NCBI GenBank assembly: GCA_017858515.1
Contig: JAFMBM010000015.1
Span: forward strand, 1 to 53,966
Length of the DNA stretch: 53,966 bases
Direction of reading: 5' to 3'
DNA from: Cryomorphaceae bacterium
Lineage (GTDB): Bacteria; Bacteroidota; Bacteroidia; Flavobacteriales; Schleiferiaceae
Positions 44,215 to 53,966 of this stretch are shown here, one piece after another (the stretch's first letter is position 1; each line of letters opens with the position of its first letter). The notes below the pieces were generated by a model, which saw nothing but the letters and a program-made list of their open reading frames with translations, was not told the origin of the DNA and did no database searches. A program made the translations under genes and the position numbers.

Positions 44215-47200
44215 ATGCTTTCGCCGACTCAAACCACCCTCTATTCCGCCTCAGCGGGCGCCGGAAAAACCTTTGCTTTGGTAAAGAATTTCCTCGCTCT
44301 TGCTTTAAGCACTTCCGATCCGTCTTACGTTCGTAAACTATTGGCAATCACCTTTACAAAAAAGGCAACCGCCGAAATGAAGTCGCGAATTTTACGCGTT
44401 TTGCGAGATTGTGTTGACTGTTCTGAATCTTCTGGAATGGGAAAAATGATTCGCGAAGAACTTCAACTCAATGAATCTCAGTTTATCGCTCGCTGCGAAG
44501 CCTTACTACATTATATTTTACATCATTATGGATACTTAGGCATCAGTACCATAGATGCATTCAGTCATAGAATTATCCGAACCTTTGCCTTAGACCTAGA
44601 CCTCAATCCGGGTTTTGAAGTAGAACTCGATTCAGACGTTTTACTCTCAGATGCAGCCGAGTATTTATTAAGCGACTATAACCGCGACCCTCAACTATCT
44701 GCTCTACTGCTTGAGTTCGCAATGCATTTAGTTGAAGTCCACCAAGAGTCATGGAACCTACATAAGCTCTTAAAAACAAAAGCCTTCAGACTATTTCAAG
44801 AGGCCAGTGGCGAAGAGAGTACGATCTACCAGAATTGGAGTTTTGGCGATTTTCATAAAGCTCGCAAAGCCCTCATCCCAAAAAATGAAGCTGTTCTCCA
44901 GCGAGCTCTAGAACTGGGACAACAAGGAATGAGTCTTCTAAAAGAAACAGGACTTGACGAAAGCTGCTATCCCTATCAATATTTACCTAAAGCTGTGAAA
45001 CTACTCGCTGAGGGTGCATTGGATAAATCGATAGACGCTTGGCCTAAACTTTCAAAATTCTTTGATTCGGAGCAGCTAATAAAAAAAGGCTGCTCTTCAG
45101 AAGAAAAAATTCTAGCTAATAGGGCTTTTGAGGATTGGAGAAACTACTTTGAGGAAGTAATTGATTTTATTGAAAACGAAGCCAGCTTATACAACTTAAG
45201 AGAGCTAATTCGCAAAGACAGCTTTAGCTTTTCGCTACTTCAGAAAATGCAATTCATCTTGCAAATGCTGTATGTAGAAAGGAATATTATACCCATTTCA
45301 GATATAAATCAACTCATTGCCAAAGAATTAAAAAAGAATCCTTCCGCCTATATTTATGAAAGATTGGGCGAACGATACCAGCACTATTTCATAGACGAAT
45401 TTCAAGATACCTCGCGAATGCAATGGGAAAACTTGGAACCGCTGCGTGAAAATGCAATGGCTGTTGGCGGCACTGTGATGCTGGTTGGAGACGCCAAACA
45501 AGCTATTTACCGTTTTAGAAATGGCGATGTAGACATTTTCCTCGATATAATGGAAAAGGGAATGAATTTGGAATATCCCTATTCCTTTTTATCGCTCCAA
45601 GAAAATTATAGAAGTCGTCCTCAAATTGTCAATTTCAACTCCGATTTTTTTCGAATCTGTGCGAAACAACTCAAGATCCAGCGTTTCGAAGCATTGTATA
45701 CTCAAGCAACCCAACGGCCTGCCACCAAGCAAATAGGGGGAATGGTGGAAATTCACAACTTTCAAAAGTTCAGTATCGATGGAGTAAGCATACCTTTTTC
45801 TTTGTGGAATTCAGATCGACTTTGTGAAATAGTAAAGTCTTTGCTTGAAGAAAATATCCAGCCTGGAAGCATTGCCATTATTGCGCGAAATAACAAGGAA
45901 ATAGAAGTATATCAGTCTCTACTCACAGATCTTGGAATTCCATCTATCACTGAGGTGGGCCAATCACTTGGCGCAAACGAAGAGGTTGTATTTGCCATAG
46001 CCTGTCTAAGGCTGCATTCCAATAGAGAAGACAAAGAGGCTCAGCAACAAATTCATCGCTATTTATGTCTCAAAGGCTTGATTCAGCAGCCCAGTTTGGT
46101 TGGAAGAGAAATGCTCAATTCAAAAGGATTTAAAGCTCTACAAGCCTACTTCCCTGAACTCAAGCACCCATTCAAAGGAATTGGTCTTTATGATCTCATA
46201 GAGTACTATTTACGTGCATTTCAGCTTCTCGGAAAATCGGAGCGCTTTGTTCAAACCTTGCTTTCAGAATGTTTGAAACAAGTGCGGAAGAACGGAGAAG
46301 ATTTGGCTGCTTTTCTCCATTGGTGGGAAGAAAGGGGCAATAATGTTAAAGCCATGAGTGGGCAAAAAGACAATGCTATTGAAATTTTAACCATACACAA
46401 AGCCAAGGGCTTAGAATTTCCAATCGTCATTATTCCCAAAATCGATTGGGACATTAGTAGGCTTCGGGGCGATGTAATTTGGCATCAAGCCGAAGGGGAA
46501 AGTATGGATCCATTCGGACCTTATCCCTTTCCAATTGAAGAATGTGCCACAACAACCTATCCACCCCTTCAGAAGGAATACGAAAAAAGGTCGAACATTA
46601 ACCATTTTGATGAACTGAATATTCTTTATGTTGGAATGACTAGAGCAGTAGATAGAGCTTATTTTATCCTCGGAACTCAAACTCCAGCTAAGATTTCTTC
46701 GTTTTTTACCGTCCTTTTGCAAAACAGCGAGGAGAACAAAATCGACGATTCTATCTATCGATGGGGAACTGCAGCCACATCTCTTCCACCCAAAGAGAAA
46801 GAAGAAGGCTCCGAAAATGAAGAGGTTAAACATTTAAGTGAAGACTGGACCGACAGAATTGACATTTCCGTTCGGATAACAGAAGACGATCGCACTCATT
46901 TGGGTACGGCCTTTCATGAAGTTGCCTCGAACTGTCTTACCGAAGAAGACGTTAAGCAGGCCATGCATAACGAAAAAAACAAAGACCTTCAAATACTACT
47001 TACTCATCTATACGATGCCATTCAAAAAGAAGAATTTAAAGACTTCTTTGGCTCCAACGCCCTCCTAAATGAAAGAGCCATTTGCGATCAAACAGGAAGA
47101 ATAATTCGTCCAGATCGGGTGAGCTTTCTTGCGAATGGCAGTGTTCGCATTCTAGATTACAAAACTGGCTCACCCTCACAAAAACATGAAGATCAACTAA

Positions 47201-47268
47201 ATCATTATGTTGAAACCTATACGGCAGCAGGCTATACTGTAGAAAAGGCTGCCCTACTTTATCTTTAA
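44215..47268 (+). CDS. UvrD-family helicase-nuclease, AddA/RecB-like
   Basis: The 1017-residue product has superfamily 1 helicase motifs: Walker [11 protein letters not shown], motif Ia [27 protein letters not shown] (motif II), [14 protein letters not shown] (motif III) and NYRSRP (motif IV). Motifs V/VI are [12 protein letters not shown] and [11 protein letters not shown]-terminal PD-(D/E)XK nuclease follows (RPDRVSF, ILDYKTG, QLNHY). This is the AddA/RecB arrangement for processing double-strand breaks. The AddB-like partner is not in the window. It is 17 bases after the ClC gene and 17 before kbl. Confidence 0.9.
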   Translation: MLSPTQTTLYSASAGAGKTFALVKNFLALALSTSDPSYVRKLLAITFTKKATAEMKSRILRVLRDCVDCSESSGMGKMIREELQLNESQFIARCEALLHYILHHYGYLGISTIDAFSHRIIRTFALDLDLNPGFEVELDSDVLLSDAAEYLLSDYNRDPQLSALLLEFAMHLVEVHQESWNLHKLLKTKAFRLFQEASGEESTIYQNWSFGDFHKARKALIPKNEAVLQRALELGQQGMSLLKETGLDESCYPYQYLPKAVKLLAEGALDKSIDAWPKLSKFFDSEQLIKKGCSSEEKILANRAFEDWRNYFEEVIDFIENEASLYNLRELIRKDSFSFSLLQKMQFILQMLYVERNIIPISDINQLIAKELKKNPSAYIYERLGERYQHYFIDEFQDTSRMQWENLEPLRENAMAVGGTVMLVGDAKQAIYRFRNGDVDIFLDIMEKGMNLEYPYSFLSLQENYRSRPQIVNFNSDFFRICAKQLKIQRFEALYTQATQRPATKQIGGMVEIHNFQKFSIDGVSIPFSLWNSDRLCEIVKSLLEENIQPGSIAIIARNNKEIEVYQSLLTDLGIPSITEVGQSLGANEEVVFAIACLRLHSNREDKEAQQQIHRYLCLKGLIQQPSLVGREMLNSKGFKALQAYFPELKHPFKGIGLYDLIEYYLRAFQLLGKSERFVQTLLSECLKQVRKNGEDLAAFLHWWEERGNNVKAMSGQKDNAIEILTIHKAKGLEFPIVIIPKIDWDISRLRGDVIWHQAEGESMDPFGPYPFPIEECATTTYPPLQKEYEKRSNINHFDELNILYVGMTRAVDRAYFILGTQTPAKISSFFTVLLQNSEENKIDDSIYRWGTAATSLPPKEKEEGSENEEVKHLSEDWTDRIDISVRITEDDRTHLGTAFHEVASNCLTEEDVKQAMHNEKNKDLQILLTHLYDAIQKEEFKDFFGSNALLNERAICDQTGRIIRPDRVSFLANGSVRILDYKTGSPSQKHEDQLNHYVETYTAAGYTVEKAALLYL

Positions 47269-47285
47269 ACCCTCACACTATTACT

Positions 47286-48476
47286 ATGTACGGAAAAATT
47301 CAAAAGCATCTGGCAGACACTCTGCAATCAATTGAATCAGAAGGTCTTTATAAAAAAGAACGCATTATTGCAGGACCTCAAGGGGCAGATATTAAGTTAA
47401 CCGATGGCAAAGAGGTAATTAACTTTTGTGCCAATAATTATTTGGGATTAAGCAGCCATCCACGTGTTATAGAAGCGGCCAAAAAAGCCCTTGACACCCA
47501 TGGTTTTGGTATGAGCAGCGTTCGATTTATTTGTGGAACTCAAGATATCCACAAAGAATTAGAAAAGAATATCGCCAACTTCCTAGGTACTGAAGACACT
47601 ATTTTATATGCCGCTGCCTTCGATGCAAATGGTGGGGTTTTTGAGCCCTTGTTAAGCGAGGAGGATGCCATTATTTCGGATAGTTTAAATCATGCTTCTA
47701 TAATTGATGGAGTGCGTTTGTGCAAAGCCGCGCGCTATCGCTATTCCAACAACAATATGGAGGAGCTAGAAAACTGTCTTAAAGAAGCACAGGCTAAGCG
47801 TTTTAAAATAATTGTTACCGACGGTGTGTTCTCTATGGATGGTTATATCGCCCAACTCGATAAAATCTGCGACTTAGCGGATAAATACGATGCTTTAGTA
47901 ATGATAGATGAATGTCATAGCACAGGATTTATTGGTAAAACGGGCCGTGGTACACATGAATACAACCATGTAATGGGCCGAGTAGATATTATAACCGGAA
48001 CCCTAGGAAAGGCTTTAGGAGGGGCCATGGGTGGATTTACTTCAGGTAAAAAAGAAATTATAGAATTGCTTCGTCAGCGTTCTCGTCCGTACCTATTTTC
48101 TAATTCCCTCGCACCGGCCATTGTTGGTGCTTCTAACGCAGTATTTGAGATTCTTTCGGAAGATACTAGTCTGAGAGATAAGGTTATGGAGAATGCACTT
48201 TATTTCCGAACAGCCATGACAGCCGCTGGTTTTGATATAAAACCTGGCATCCATCCCATAACACCTGTAATGCTCTACGATGCCAAATTGGCTCAAGTAT
48301 TTGCAGATAAACTACTAGACGAAGGCATTTACGTAATCGGTTTCTTCTTCCCCGTTGTTCCCAAAGGGCAGGCAAGAATTAGAGTGCAATTGAGCGCTGC
48401 GCATGAAAAACATCATCTAGATAAAGCCATTGCAGCCTTTACTAAAGTAGGTAAAGAATTAGGTGTAATTAGCTAA
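47286..48476 (+). CDS. kbl: Glycine C-acetyltransferase (2-amino-3-ketobutyrate CoA ligase)
   Basis: The 396-residue product is a fold-type I PLP enzyme of the alpha-oxoamine synthase group. The PLP-lysine motif is [24 protein letters not shown] holds the cofactor Asp and ring His. Early segments [15 protein letters not shown] and [13 protein letters not shown] match Kbl closely. It cleaves 2-amino-3-oxobutyrate to glycine and acetyl-CoA, the second step of threonine degradation. The partner threonine dehydrogenase is not adjacent. Confidence 0.93.
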   Translation: MYGKIQKHLADTLQSIESEGLYKKERIIAGPQGADIKLTDGKEVINFCANNYLGLSSHPRVIEAAKKALDTHGFGMSSVRFICGTQDIHKELEKNIANFLGTEDTILYAAAFDANGGVFEPLLSEEDAIISDSLNHASIIDGVRLCKAARYRYSNNNMEELENCLKEAQAKRFKIIVTDGVFSMDGYIAQLDKICDLADKYDALVMIDECHSTGFIGKTGRGTHEYNHVMGRVDIITGTLGKALGGAMGGFTSGKKEIIELLRQRSRPYLFSNSLAPAIVGASNAVFEILSEDTSLRDKVMENALYFRTAMTAAGFDIKPGIHPITPVMLYDAKLAQVFADKLLDEGIYVIGFFFPVVPKGQARIRVQLSAAHEKHHLDKAIAAFTKVGKELGVIS

Positions 48477-48511
48477 ATTCAAAGGCCTGTTTTCAATCTA
48501 AAATCCAGTCG

Positions 48512-49555
48512 ATGAGAGCACTTCAATACTCACTTTCGTTTATTCTGATTCTCTCGGCTGGATTTAGCTTTATGCACAGTGGTTGGCTCAGTTACACCAC
48601 TTTGTTTATTGCCTTTGGTGTTATTCCCTTGCTTGAGCTTTTCATTCAACCCGATGACAGTAATGCATCGGAAGAGGAGCAAAAGAAACGACTTGACAAC
48701 AAGGCATATGATTTTCTTCTTTACGCAATTGTACCCCTTCAGTTCATTATGCTTTTTTGGTTTTTATGGAACTTCACTCATGCAGCCAATGCTTCCCTAG
48801 CTACTTTGGTTGGATGGTTACTTGCCATGGGAATTCTCAACGGAGCTTTTGGAATTAATGTGGCTCATGAACTCGGCCATCGGCCTAATAAAAAAGATCA
48901 ACTTCTATCGAAGCTATTGTTGATGAGTACATTATATATGCATTTCTTTATTGAGCACAACCGCGGCCATCATAAATATGTAAGCACACCAAATGATCCC
49001 GCTAGCGCAAGGAAAAATGAAGTTCTCTATTTCTTTTGGATACGAGCCGTTATTCAATCATGGAAAAGTGCCTGGAAGCTAGAAAGACGCCGGCTTAAAA
49101 ACTCTGTTGAGGGCGAGTGGAGTTGGCAAAATAGTATGGTTCGTTACTCCTTTATTCAGACCTCTTTTATTGCTCTTATCCTAGTGGTTTTCGGATGGAA
49201 GGCCTGTCTCTTCTTTTGCATTTCTGCCTTATTCGGAATCTTGCTTTTAGAAACCATCAATTACATTGAGCATTACGGACTACTTCGCAAAAAAATATCT
49301 GAATTGAGGTATGAGGATGTTAAACCCTGTCACAGCTGGAATTCCAATCATCGGGTCGGAAGACTATTTCTATTTGAATTGAGTAGACATTCAGACCATC
49401 ATTATCAACCTGCAAAAAAATACCAGATCTTAGAACATACGCCCAACAGTCCGCAAATGCCTACTGGCTACCCTGGAATGATGCTTTTAAGCCTTATTCC
49501 ACCTCTTTTCTTCTGGGTTATGAATAAGCGGATACCTAAATCTAATTCGATCTAA
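48512..49555 (+). CDS. alkB: AlkB-type alkane monooxygenase
   Basis: The 347-residue product has about six membrane segments and the histidine boxes of membrane diiron oxygenases: HELGH, EHNRGHHKYV, and HSDHHYQPAKKYQ, plus the extra NYIEHYGL and NSNHR histidines. These match alkane 1-monooxygenase, which oxidises medium-chain n-alkanes at C1 using rubredoxin-supplied electrons. Neither a rubredoxin nor a reductase gene lies nearby. The substrate could also be fatty acid or another hydrocarbon. Its stop (TAA, 49553-49555) overlaps the stop of the convergent gene. Confidence 0.9.
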   Translation: MRALQYSLSFILILSAGFSFMHSGWLSYTTLFIAFGVIPLLELFIQPDDSNASEEEQKKRLDNKAYDFLLYAIVPLQFIMLFWFLWNFTHAANASLATLVGWLLAMGILNGAFGINVAHELGHRPNKKDQLLSKLLLMSTLYMHFFIEHNRGHHKYVSTPNDPASARKNEVLYFFWIRAVIQSWKSAWKLERRRLKNSVEGEWSWQNSMVRYSFIQTSFIALILVVFGWKACLFFCISALFGILLLETINYIEHYGLLRKKISELRYEDVKPCHSWNSNHRVGRLFLFELSRHSDHHYQPAKKYQILEHTPNSPQMPTGYPGMMLLSLIPPLFFWVMNKRIPKSNSI

Positions 49556-50178
49556 ACCGCTGATTTTTTGCTAAAAAGCGAAGGCAAAAGCGCTGGAACC
49601 GCCTTCTGGTATTCTCGATACGGTTCTCCAAAAACCTCTATCAGTTTTCTTTCTTCTAATCGATACCCTATCTGTACATACAGAACTACAGCTAAAAACA
49701 TCTGAACGCTGTCTGAAGATGGAAGAATAACTGCTGTTGAAAGAAAAGCCAAAAGACTGAACGAATACAATGGATGACGAATAACTGCATTTAGACCTGA
49801 ATCAGAAAATGCCATTTGAGTTTCTTTTTCCAATCCTATAAAAACATAAAGCCGATAGTTCTTAAAACTTTGCTTTAGCATATAAATGGAAAAAATCAAA
49901 ACCGCGGCTGCCAGTATTTTGAGAGAGCTAGGAATGGCAAATTGATACGCTGCTTGATGCTCGAATTGAATTATAAGTACAAGGAGCAAACTCAATGCTG
50001 AAAACAAGTTGTAAACAATGCGATACGCTTGAGGACTAGATTTGAACCCTTCGATTATAGAGTCTCGAATGGGTTTAAGGAGTAAAAAACTGTGAAAAAA
50101 GTAAAATACCATCCAACTGATAAAAACCTTTCCGAACAAGAGTGTAATCAGCAATGGAATGTCCCAATCTTCAGTCAA
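49552..50178 (-). CDS. Membrane methyltransferase-like protein (ICMT/NnrU type)
   Basis: The 208-residue product has five or six membrane helices and a C-terminal pattern RHPLYS, then EERKLIEVFGEPYREYQKAVP. This is the isoprenylcysteine carboxyl methyltransferase/phospholipid methyltransferase superfamily signature; NnrU-like proteins share it. The substrate is unknown. It is followed by 16 bases to the upstream outer-membrane protein gene on the same strand. It is convergent with alkB, and the two stops overlap. Confidence 0.78.
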   Translation of the reverse strand: MTEDWDIPLLITLLFGKVFISWMVFYFFHSFLLLKPIRDSIIEGFKSSPQAYRIVYNLFSALSLLLVLIIQFEHQAAYQFAIPSSLKILAAAVLIFSIYMLKQSFKNYRLYVFIGLEKETQMAFSDSGLNAVIRHPLYSFSLLAFLSTAVILPSSDSVQMFLAVVLYVQIGYRLEERKLIEVFGEPYREYQKAVPALLPSLFSKKSAV

Positions 50179-50194
50179 AATGAGTGAATTAATT

Positions 50195-53100
50195 TTAGAA
50201 ATCTGTGCTCAAAGAGAAATAAAATACTCTTGGAAGCACATTGCCATCCTCTATACCCCAAGCCCAATCTGCACGAACAAAATATCCCAATAAACGGGTA
50301 CGAAGGCCAAACCCTGTTCCGTACAAAATGGGATCTTTCTGCCGATCTATTATAATGTTTAGGCTCGGTGGCTTACTAATGGTAAGGGTATTTAGAGCAT
50401 TCTCATCCGACCAAGGGCTATCTCCATTCCATGCCGTTCCAACATCTCCAAAGGCTATGAACTGGAAATTAGCTATGAAATCATTTCGAATAGGACGGTT
50501 GAGTAAATACTTGAAAACCGGAACTCTCACTTCACTGTTCACTACCATAAAACTATTGCCGTTTCGTGCGTTTTGAAAAAATCCGCGCATATTGGTCACT
50601 ACCGTCTGAAATATATAATTCTCACTCTGAGCAATGGGAGTAGAACGATCGAAGTTGGGACTGAACTCATTGTCTACTCCACCCATAAAGTGAATAAGTT
50701 TCTGCGGGCCAAAACTTGTTCCATACGCCAAACGATTGGCCCAGATAATGGTTCTGTGCAATGGCAAATAGTGTCTTAAGTCTAACCCCAAAGTGTGCAT
50801 TCCTGTATTGGACAAGGTTAAATCCTTATAGTATTCAGTGAAGATTTTATATCGTAAACCTTCATAAAGGTTTAAGCCGAGATGCCTTGTATTGTCGTAG
50901 ATGTAGGCAAATCGGAATATTCCAAAGTCTCTATTTATGGCGGGCTCAGTAAGATTAAATCCATCGGTACTCAATACAAGTTGTCTATCATGTCTATAAC
51001 CAAGGGTTCCTACAATAGAACTCACAGGATTAAAAGGATAAGTTGTAGTATAGGTGGCCTCGTGAGTGATAACCCTAAGCAAAGCGGGTATACCAGAAGG
51101 GCTGTTCCCTTCGCCATATCGACTTCTACGATACAACATCAAGGCCTTATTCATGCGCTTATTCTGATCCGAAAGACCTATAAAAAATTCGGAGTTCGGA
51201 CTTAAACTCAAACCCGCTACAGGTTGGAAATCTGTTCTCATTCCACCCGTTAACTTATAGTTATTGAAGAGGTCCACCACTCCAAGTTTAAAGAGCATAT
51301 TGAATCCTGCATTCAACAATCCAGGTGAAGGCGTTCCTGTAAAAGGTTGATATTGAGGGTTTGAAAAAATATTATCAATTTGGGTCGTAAACTCATCTTC
51401 ATAGAAGCTAATGAAGTAATTCCGCTGATTTGGAATAATTAAGCTGTCTTTATTGGATCGAATAGCTGGAAAGGCAATTTCTTGGGCTGGAAAGTTCGGA
51501 TTTGTTTCAATAGTTGGCCGTTTCTTAATCTTCCTACCTTCTGTTAGACTTGGATGGAATTGATAATCTGATAAATCGAAATCGCCCGCAGGCCTTGGTC
51601 TCTGATCGGGTACAATCAGAATCTCTGCCAATCGCTTTTTTATTTCAATCTCTTCCGGAAGACTTACATCTATCTGATTCTGTTTGAGCTCTTCATTTCT
51701 TTCTTCCGTATCGAAAACAATCTTCCTCAACTGAGTTCTACCTTTTACATAATATGAATTAAGTGCGGTTGATGTAACCGGACTAATTACCTGATTTAAA
51801 GTATTCTCCTCCCTTCTCGTTACTTGATAATGGGAAAAAGTATAATCGTAGTGTACGGTGGTATCTACAAAGGCAATATTGCTGTCGATCTCAATAAGGT
51901 AGGTATTGTAAAATCCATCTCTTTTAGCAGTGTACGTGAGCTGGCTACTGTTAAGCACATTTATATTAAGCTCATCTAGCGCTGGGGAATTGCTCAACCT
52001 CCAAAGTTCATTCTGGTTTCTACCCGATCGGTTTGCAATAAATAAATCGAAATTTGGGTTTACCGACGGAGTGGCCAATTTTCTTTTATTCACTGGCTCC
52101 AAGAGTGCGTTATTTCGGTTTGAGCAAAAAGCAATTCGCTTGTCACCTTGAATGAAATGCGCATCCAAATCATCGTAAATATCTTCGGTAATTGGCTCTA
52201 CTTGGGTATTTAAAATGGTGTATAGAAATATGTCCGATTGCCCATTTTTAACAGCAGACATCAGTAATTGCTTGCCATCAGGGCTATACTCCATACTGAG
52301 AACTTTGTCGAATTTGAAGAATTCCTTCGTCTCTGTTTTTCTTTTCTGAGTATCGTAAAAATTCAGCCATAAGAAACCTTTCTCTTCTGTGAGATAGGCC
52401 AAAATGCGACCATTTGGATGCCAAGCCGGAATGGGGAAAGAATAATCTGCATTCTGAGGAATTCTAAATCCTCCTCTTTCAATTGTCTTCTTTTTCCCTT
52501 TTTCAAAATCCACGATTTTTAAGGAATAGCGGCCCTGTCTATTGACCACTACTGCTGCCTTTGTGCCTGCATTATTGGCGGCCAAATGGGTGAGCTGTTC
52601 ATCTTTACGTGTTTTGAGCAAAAGCACCCCAGGAAGCGACTTATAGACCGATTTATCTTTCTCTTTTAGCCTGTAGTCATACAGAATATTCTCCTTCCAA
52701 TTGGCCATTATGGCCTTGAGATCCGCCCCTAAAATAAACCGGAATCCATCGTCTACATTCCTGTTTATTATAGCCATAAACAACACGTCTTTAATCACTT
52801 TGGTGCCGTAAGCTGTAGCTATATATTCCCAAATAGAATGACCTGCCACTCGAGCCTCTTCTCCAGTAAGGGCATTAAAACGCTTAAATCGCTTAGTTAA
52901 AAATCCATCCATCAAAAGGGCTTCATCTCTGGCAGATAAGGGGCCAGACATATAGGAGATTAAACCTTCGAAATACCACTCAGGAAAATTCAGAAGAGTA
53001 GAGTTCTTAAAGCTTTGTCCGAAACTTCCATAGATGAGATTATTTAAAATCATCTCGGCCATTCCTTTTCGAACTTGTTCTTTTAGGTCGGCATAGCTTC

Positions 53101-53497
53101 CGTTGAAATACAGAAACATTTTGCTTCCAGCAATATGTGTAATTCCGCCCGTGTTATATGACTCTTCGTCGGAAGGTAAAAGATTGCTTTGCTTCAGTTC
53201 GGATAGATTGTTAAAAACAACAATACTCATTCGATCTTGAATGGGCGAATCGAGTAATTTCTCCAGTTGCTTTAGGTTTTCATCAGCGAGAACTGCAACT
53301 TGTTTGGCAACTTCATTTGAGCTCTTATAAAAATAAACATCAATTTTATCGAATCGATAAAAATTCCAGATGAATTCATTGTATTCTACCCTATTCTTAC
53401 CGTACTGCTGATGTAATCCATAGTAAAATTGCCCACAAACTTGCGAAGGCAGGGTTAAAAACAGAAAAGTTACAATTACAATTTTAAGTCCTCTCAT
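50195..53497 (-). CDS. Outer-membrane protein: peptidase-like, beta-propeller and barrel
   Basis: The 1100-residue product has a signal peptide (ends near VCGQ, residue 23). Residues 25-290 resemble gluzincin-like (peptidase MA) regions, including PEWYFEGLISYMSG, but I see no HExxH, so it is probably non-catalytic. Residues 300-560 carry WD40-like TolB repeats (AWHPNGRILAYLTEE, EYSPDGKQLLMSAVKNGQ). From about 700 to the end is an Omp85/surface antigen-like beta-barrel with aromatic-rich strands, ending in YFSLSTDF with a terminal Phe. This combination is found in Bacteroidota; its job is unknown, and an envelope assembly or transport role is inference. Confidence 0.78.
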   Translation of the reverse strand: MRGLKIVIVTFLFLTLPSQVCGQFYYGLHQQYGKNRVEYNEFIWNFYRFDKIDVYFYKSSNEVAKQVAVLADENLKQLEKLLDSPIQDRMSIVVFNNLSELKQSNLLPSDEESYNTGGITHIAGSKMFLYFNGSYADLKEQVRKGMAEMILNNLIYGSFGQSFKNSTLLNFPEWYFEGLISYMSGPLSARDEALLMDGFLTKRFKRFNALTGEEARVAGHSIWEYIATAYGTKVIKDVLFMAIINRNVDDGFRFILGADLKAIMANWKENILYDYRLKEKDKSVYKSLPGVLLLKTRKDEQLTHLAANNAGTKAAVVVNRQGRYSLKIVDFEKGKKKTIERGGFRIPQNADYSFPIPAWHPNGRILAYLTEEKGFLWLNFYDTQKRKTETKEFFKFDKVLSMEYSPDGKQLLMSAVKNGQSDIFLYTILNTQVEPITEDIYDDLDAHFIQGDKRIAFCSNRNNALLEPVNKRKLATPSVNPNFDLFIANRSGRNQNELWRLSNSPALDELNINVLNSSQLTYTAKRDGFYNTYLIEIDSNIAFVDTTVHYDYTFSHYQVTRREENTLNQVISPVTSTALNSYYVKGRTQLRKIVFDTEERNEELKQNQIDVSLPEEIEIKKRLAEILIVPDQRPRPAGDFDLSDYQFHPSLTEGRKIKKRPTIETNPNFPAQEIAFPAIRSNKDSLIIPNQRNYFISFYEDEFTTQIDNIFSNPQYQPFTGTPSPGLLNAGFNMLFKLGVVDLFNNYKLTGGMRTDFQPVAGLSLSPNSEFFIGLSDQNKRMNKALMLYRRSRYGEGNSPSGIPALLRVITHEATYTTTYPFNPVSSIVGTLGYRHDRQLVLSTDGFNLTEPAINRDFGIFRFAYIYDNTRHLGLNLYEGLRYKIFTEYYKDLTLSNTGMHTLGLDLRHYLPLHRTIIWANRLAYGTSFGPQKLIHFMGGVDNEFSPNFDRSTPIAQSENYIFQTVVTNMRGFFQNARNGNSFMVVNSEVRVPVFKYLLNRPIRNDFIANFQFIAFGDVGTAWNGDSPWSDENALNTLTISKPPSLNIIIDRQKDPILYGTGFGLRTRLLGYFVRADWAWGIEDGNVLPRVFYFSLSTDF

Positions 53498-53590
53498 CCG
53501 ATGGCTAAAGGTAACTAATGTTCAATTGCCAAACGATGACAAAGCAGTTACTTTGAGTGTTCACAAACCGAAAATAATTTTCTTCTACAT

Positions 53591-53966
53591 ATGAAACGTA
53601 TACTCTTGATTTACGGTGGGGCTTCAGGATTATTGTGTACCCTTATTTTAATACTAAATACCTGGTTTACGATAGAAAATAGCAGATCTAATTATTCCAT
53701 ACTCATTGGTTACGCCTCCATTGCATTGTGCAGCGGCATCATAATCATGGGAATGCAAAAAATTGCTCGCTTGAGAAACTTTAAATTCAATCTATTATTC
53801 GGATCAGGAGTACTTATGCTCCTCATTCTATGCAGCCTTTACGCTTTAGGGTGGATGGCTTTCTACAACAGTAAAGCCATAGATTTTAAGGCACATTATA
53901 AAAGTCAGTTGGAAGAAACTTGGAAAGGAGAAAACCTAAGTGAGGAAGAATTAATTTATTCTAGAG
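53591..53966 (+). CDS. DUF4199-like membrane protein, cut by window end
   Basis: The reading frame opens at ATG 53591 and runs off the end, giving 125 residues so far. It has four hydrophobic segments (about 5-22, 36-55, 68-88 and an associated IIIMGM), then a soluble Asp/Glu/Lys-rich stretch. This is the plan of DUF4199 proteins, Bacteroidota membrane proteins of unknown role often next to glycosyltransferases. It is divergent from the outer-membrane gene. The 93 bases between the starts contain no clear TAnnTTTG box. Confidence 0.7.
   Translation, partial: MKRILLIYGGASGLLCTLILILNTWFTIENSRSNYSILIGYASIALCSGIIIMGMQKIARLRNFKFNLLFGSGVLMLLILCSLYALGWMAFYNSKAIDFKAHYKSQLEETWKGENLSEEELIYSR

Overview
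The window looks like a chromosomal segment of a Bacteroidota bacterium, probably a marine Flavobacteriia-type organism. The evidence is: type IX secretion (T9SS) C-terminal sorting domains with the YPNP start on several large secreted proteins; promoters of the Bacteroidota kind (TTG, about 19-21 bases, TAnnTTTG); almost no Shine-Dalgarno sequences; and family-typical genes (DUF2723 membrane protein, OprO/P-like porins, DUF4199 protein, phage-holin-4-like membrane protein). I cannot name the genus from sequence alone. I see no integrase, transposase, CRISPR array or rRNA.

Layout. 1-220 is a cluster of palindromic GC-rich repeats. 221-8705 holds a membrane protein, an ABC exporter, a TPR protein, an unrecognised secreted protein, a polysaccharide deacetylase and a large DUF2723 protein. 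A tRNA-Gln with a clear promoter and terminator follows (8800-8955). 9026-11483 carries a lipoprotein esterase and a MocR/GabR-type regulator. 11571-18704 is a cluster of four surface proteins built on lamin-tail domains. 17757-25333 continues, tightly spaced, into a likely peptide/dicarboxylate uptake set: DcuC-like carrier, isoaspartyl dipeptidase, porin, M14 carboxypeptidase, second porin. A DASS/SLC13 carrier converges on it. 26885-29096 is a three-gene overlapping operon ending in hemW-type genes. 29405-35593 has rhlE, an unrecognised regulator-like protein, an M1 aminopeptidase, a small membrane protein and a radical SAM protein. 35706-38498 is another T9SS adhesin. 38557-40806 is tadA and aspS, divergent. 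40975-42381 is an EVE-domain gene and a nuclease-like gene separated only by an in-frame TAG. 42413-49555 has a ClC channel/antiporter, an AddA/RecB-like helicase-nuclease, kbl and alkB. 49552-53497 is a membrane methyltransferase-like protein and a large outer-membrane beta-propeller/barrel protein. A DUF4199 gene is cut by the window end.

The most unusual part is 10002-18704. The MocR-type regulator appears to have lost both key PLP residues (Asp to Asn at 304, catalytic Lys to Arg at 337). It lies divergent from the first lamin-tail gene. Two copies of a direct repeat (ATTGGTAT, 23 bases apart) stand at the same distance from a TAAYTTAG box in front of two lamin-tail genes, 5 kb apart. The half-site contains TGGTAT, the complement of the ATACCA element known for GabR. 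I infer a dedicated regulator/surface-protein system. Second best is the EVE-nuclease pair, which reads as one modification-dependent restriction-like protein interrupted by an amber codon where a Trp codon is expected.
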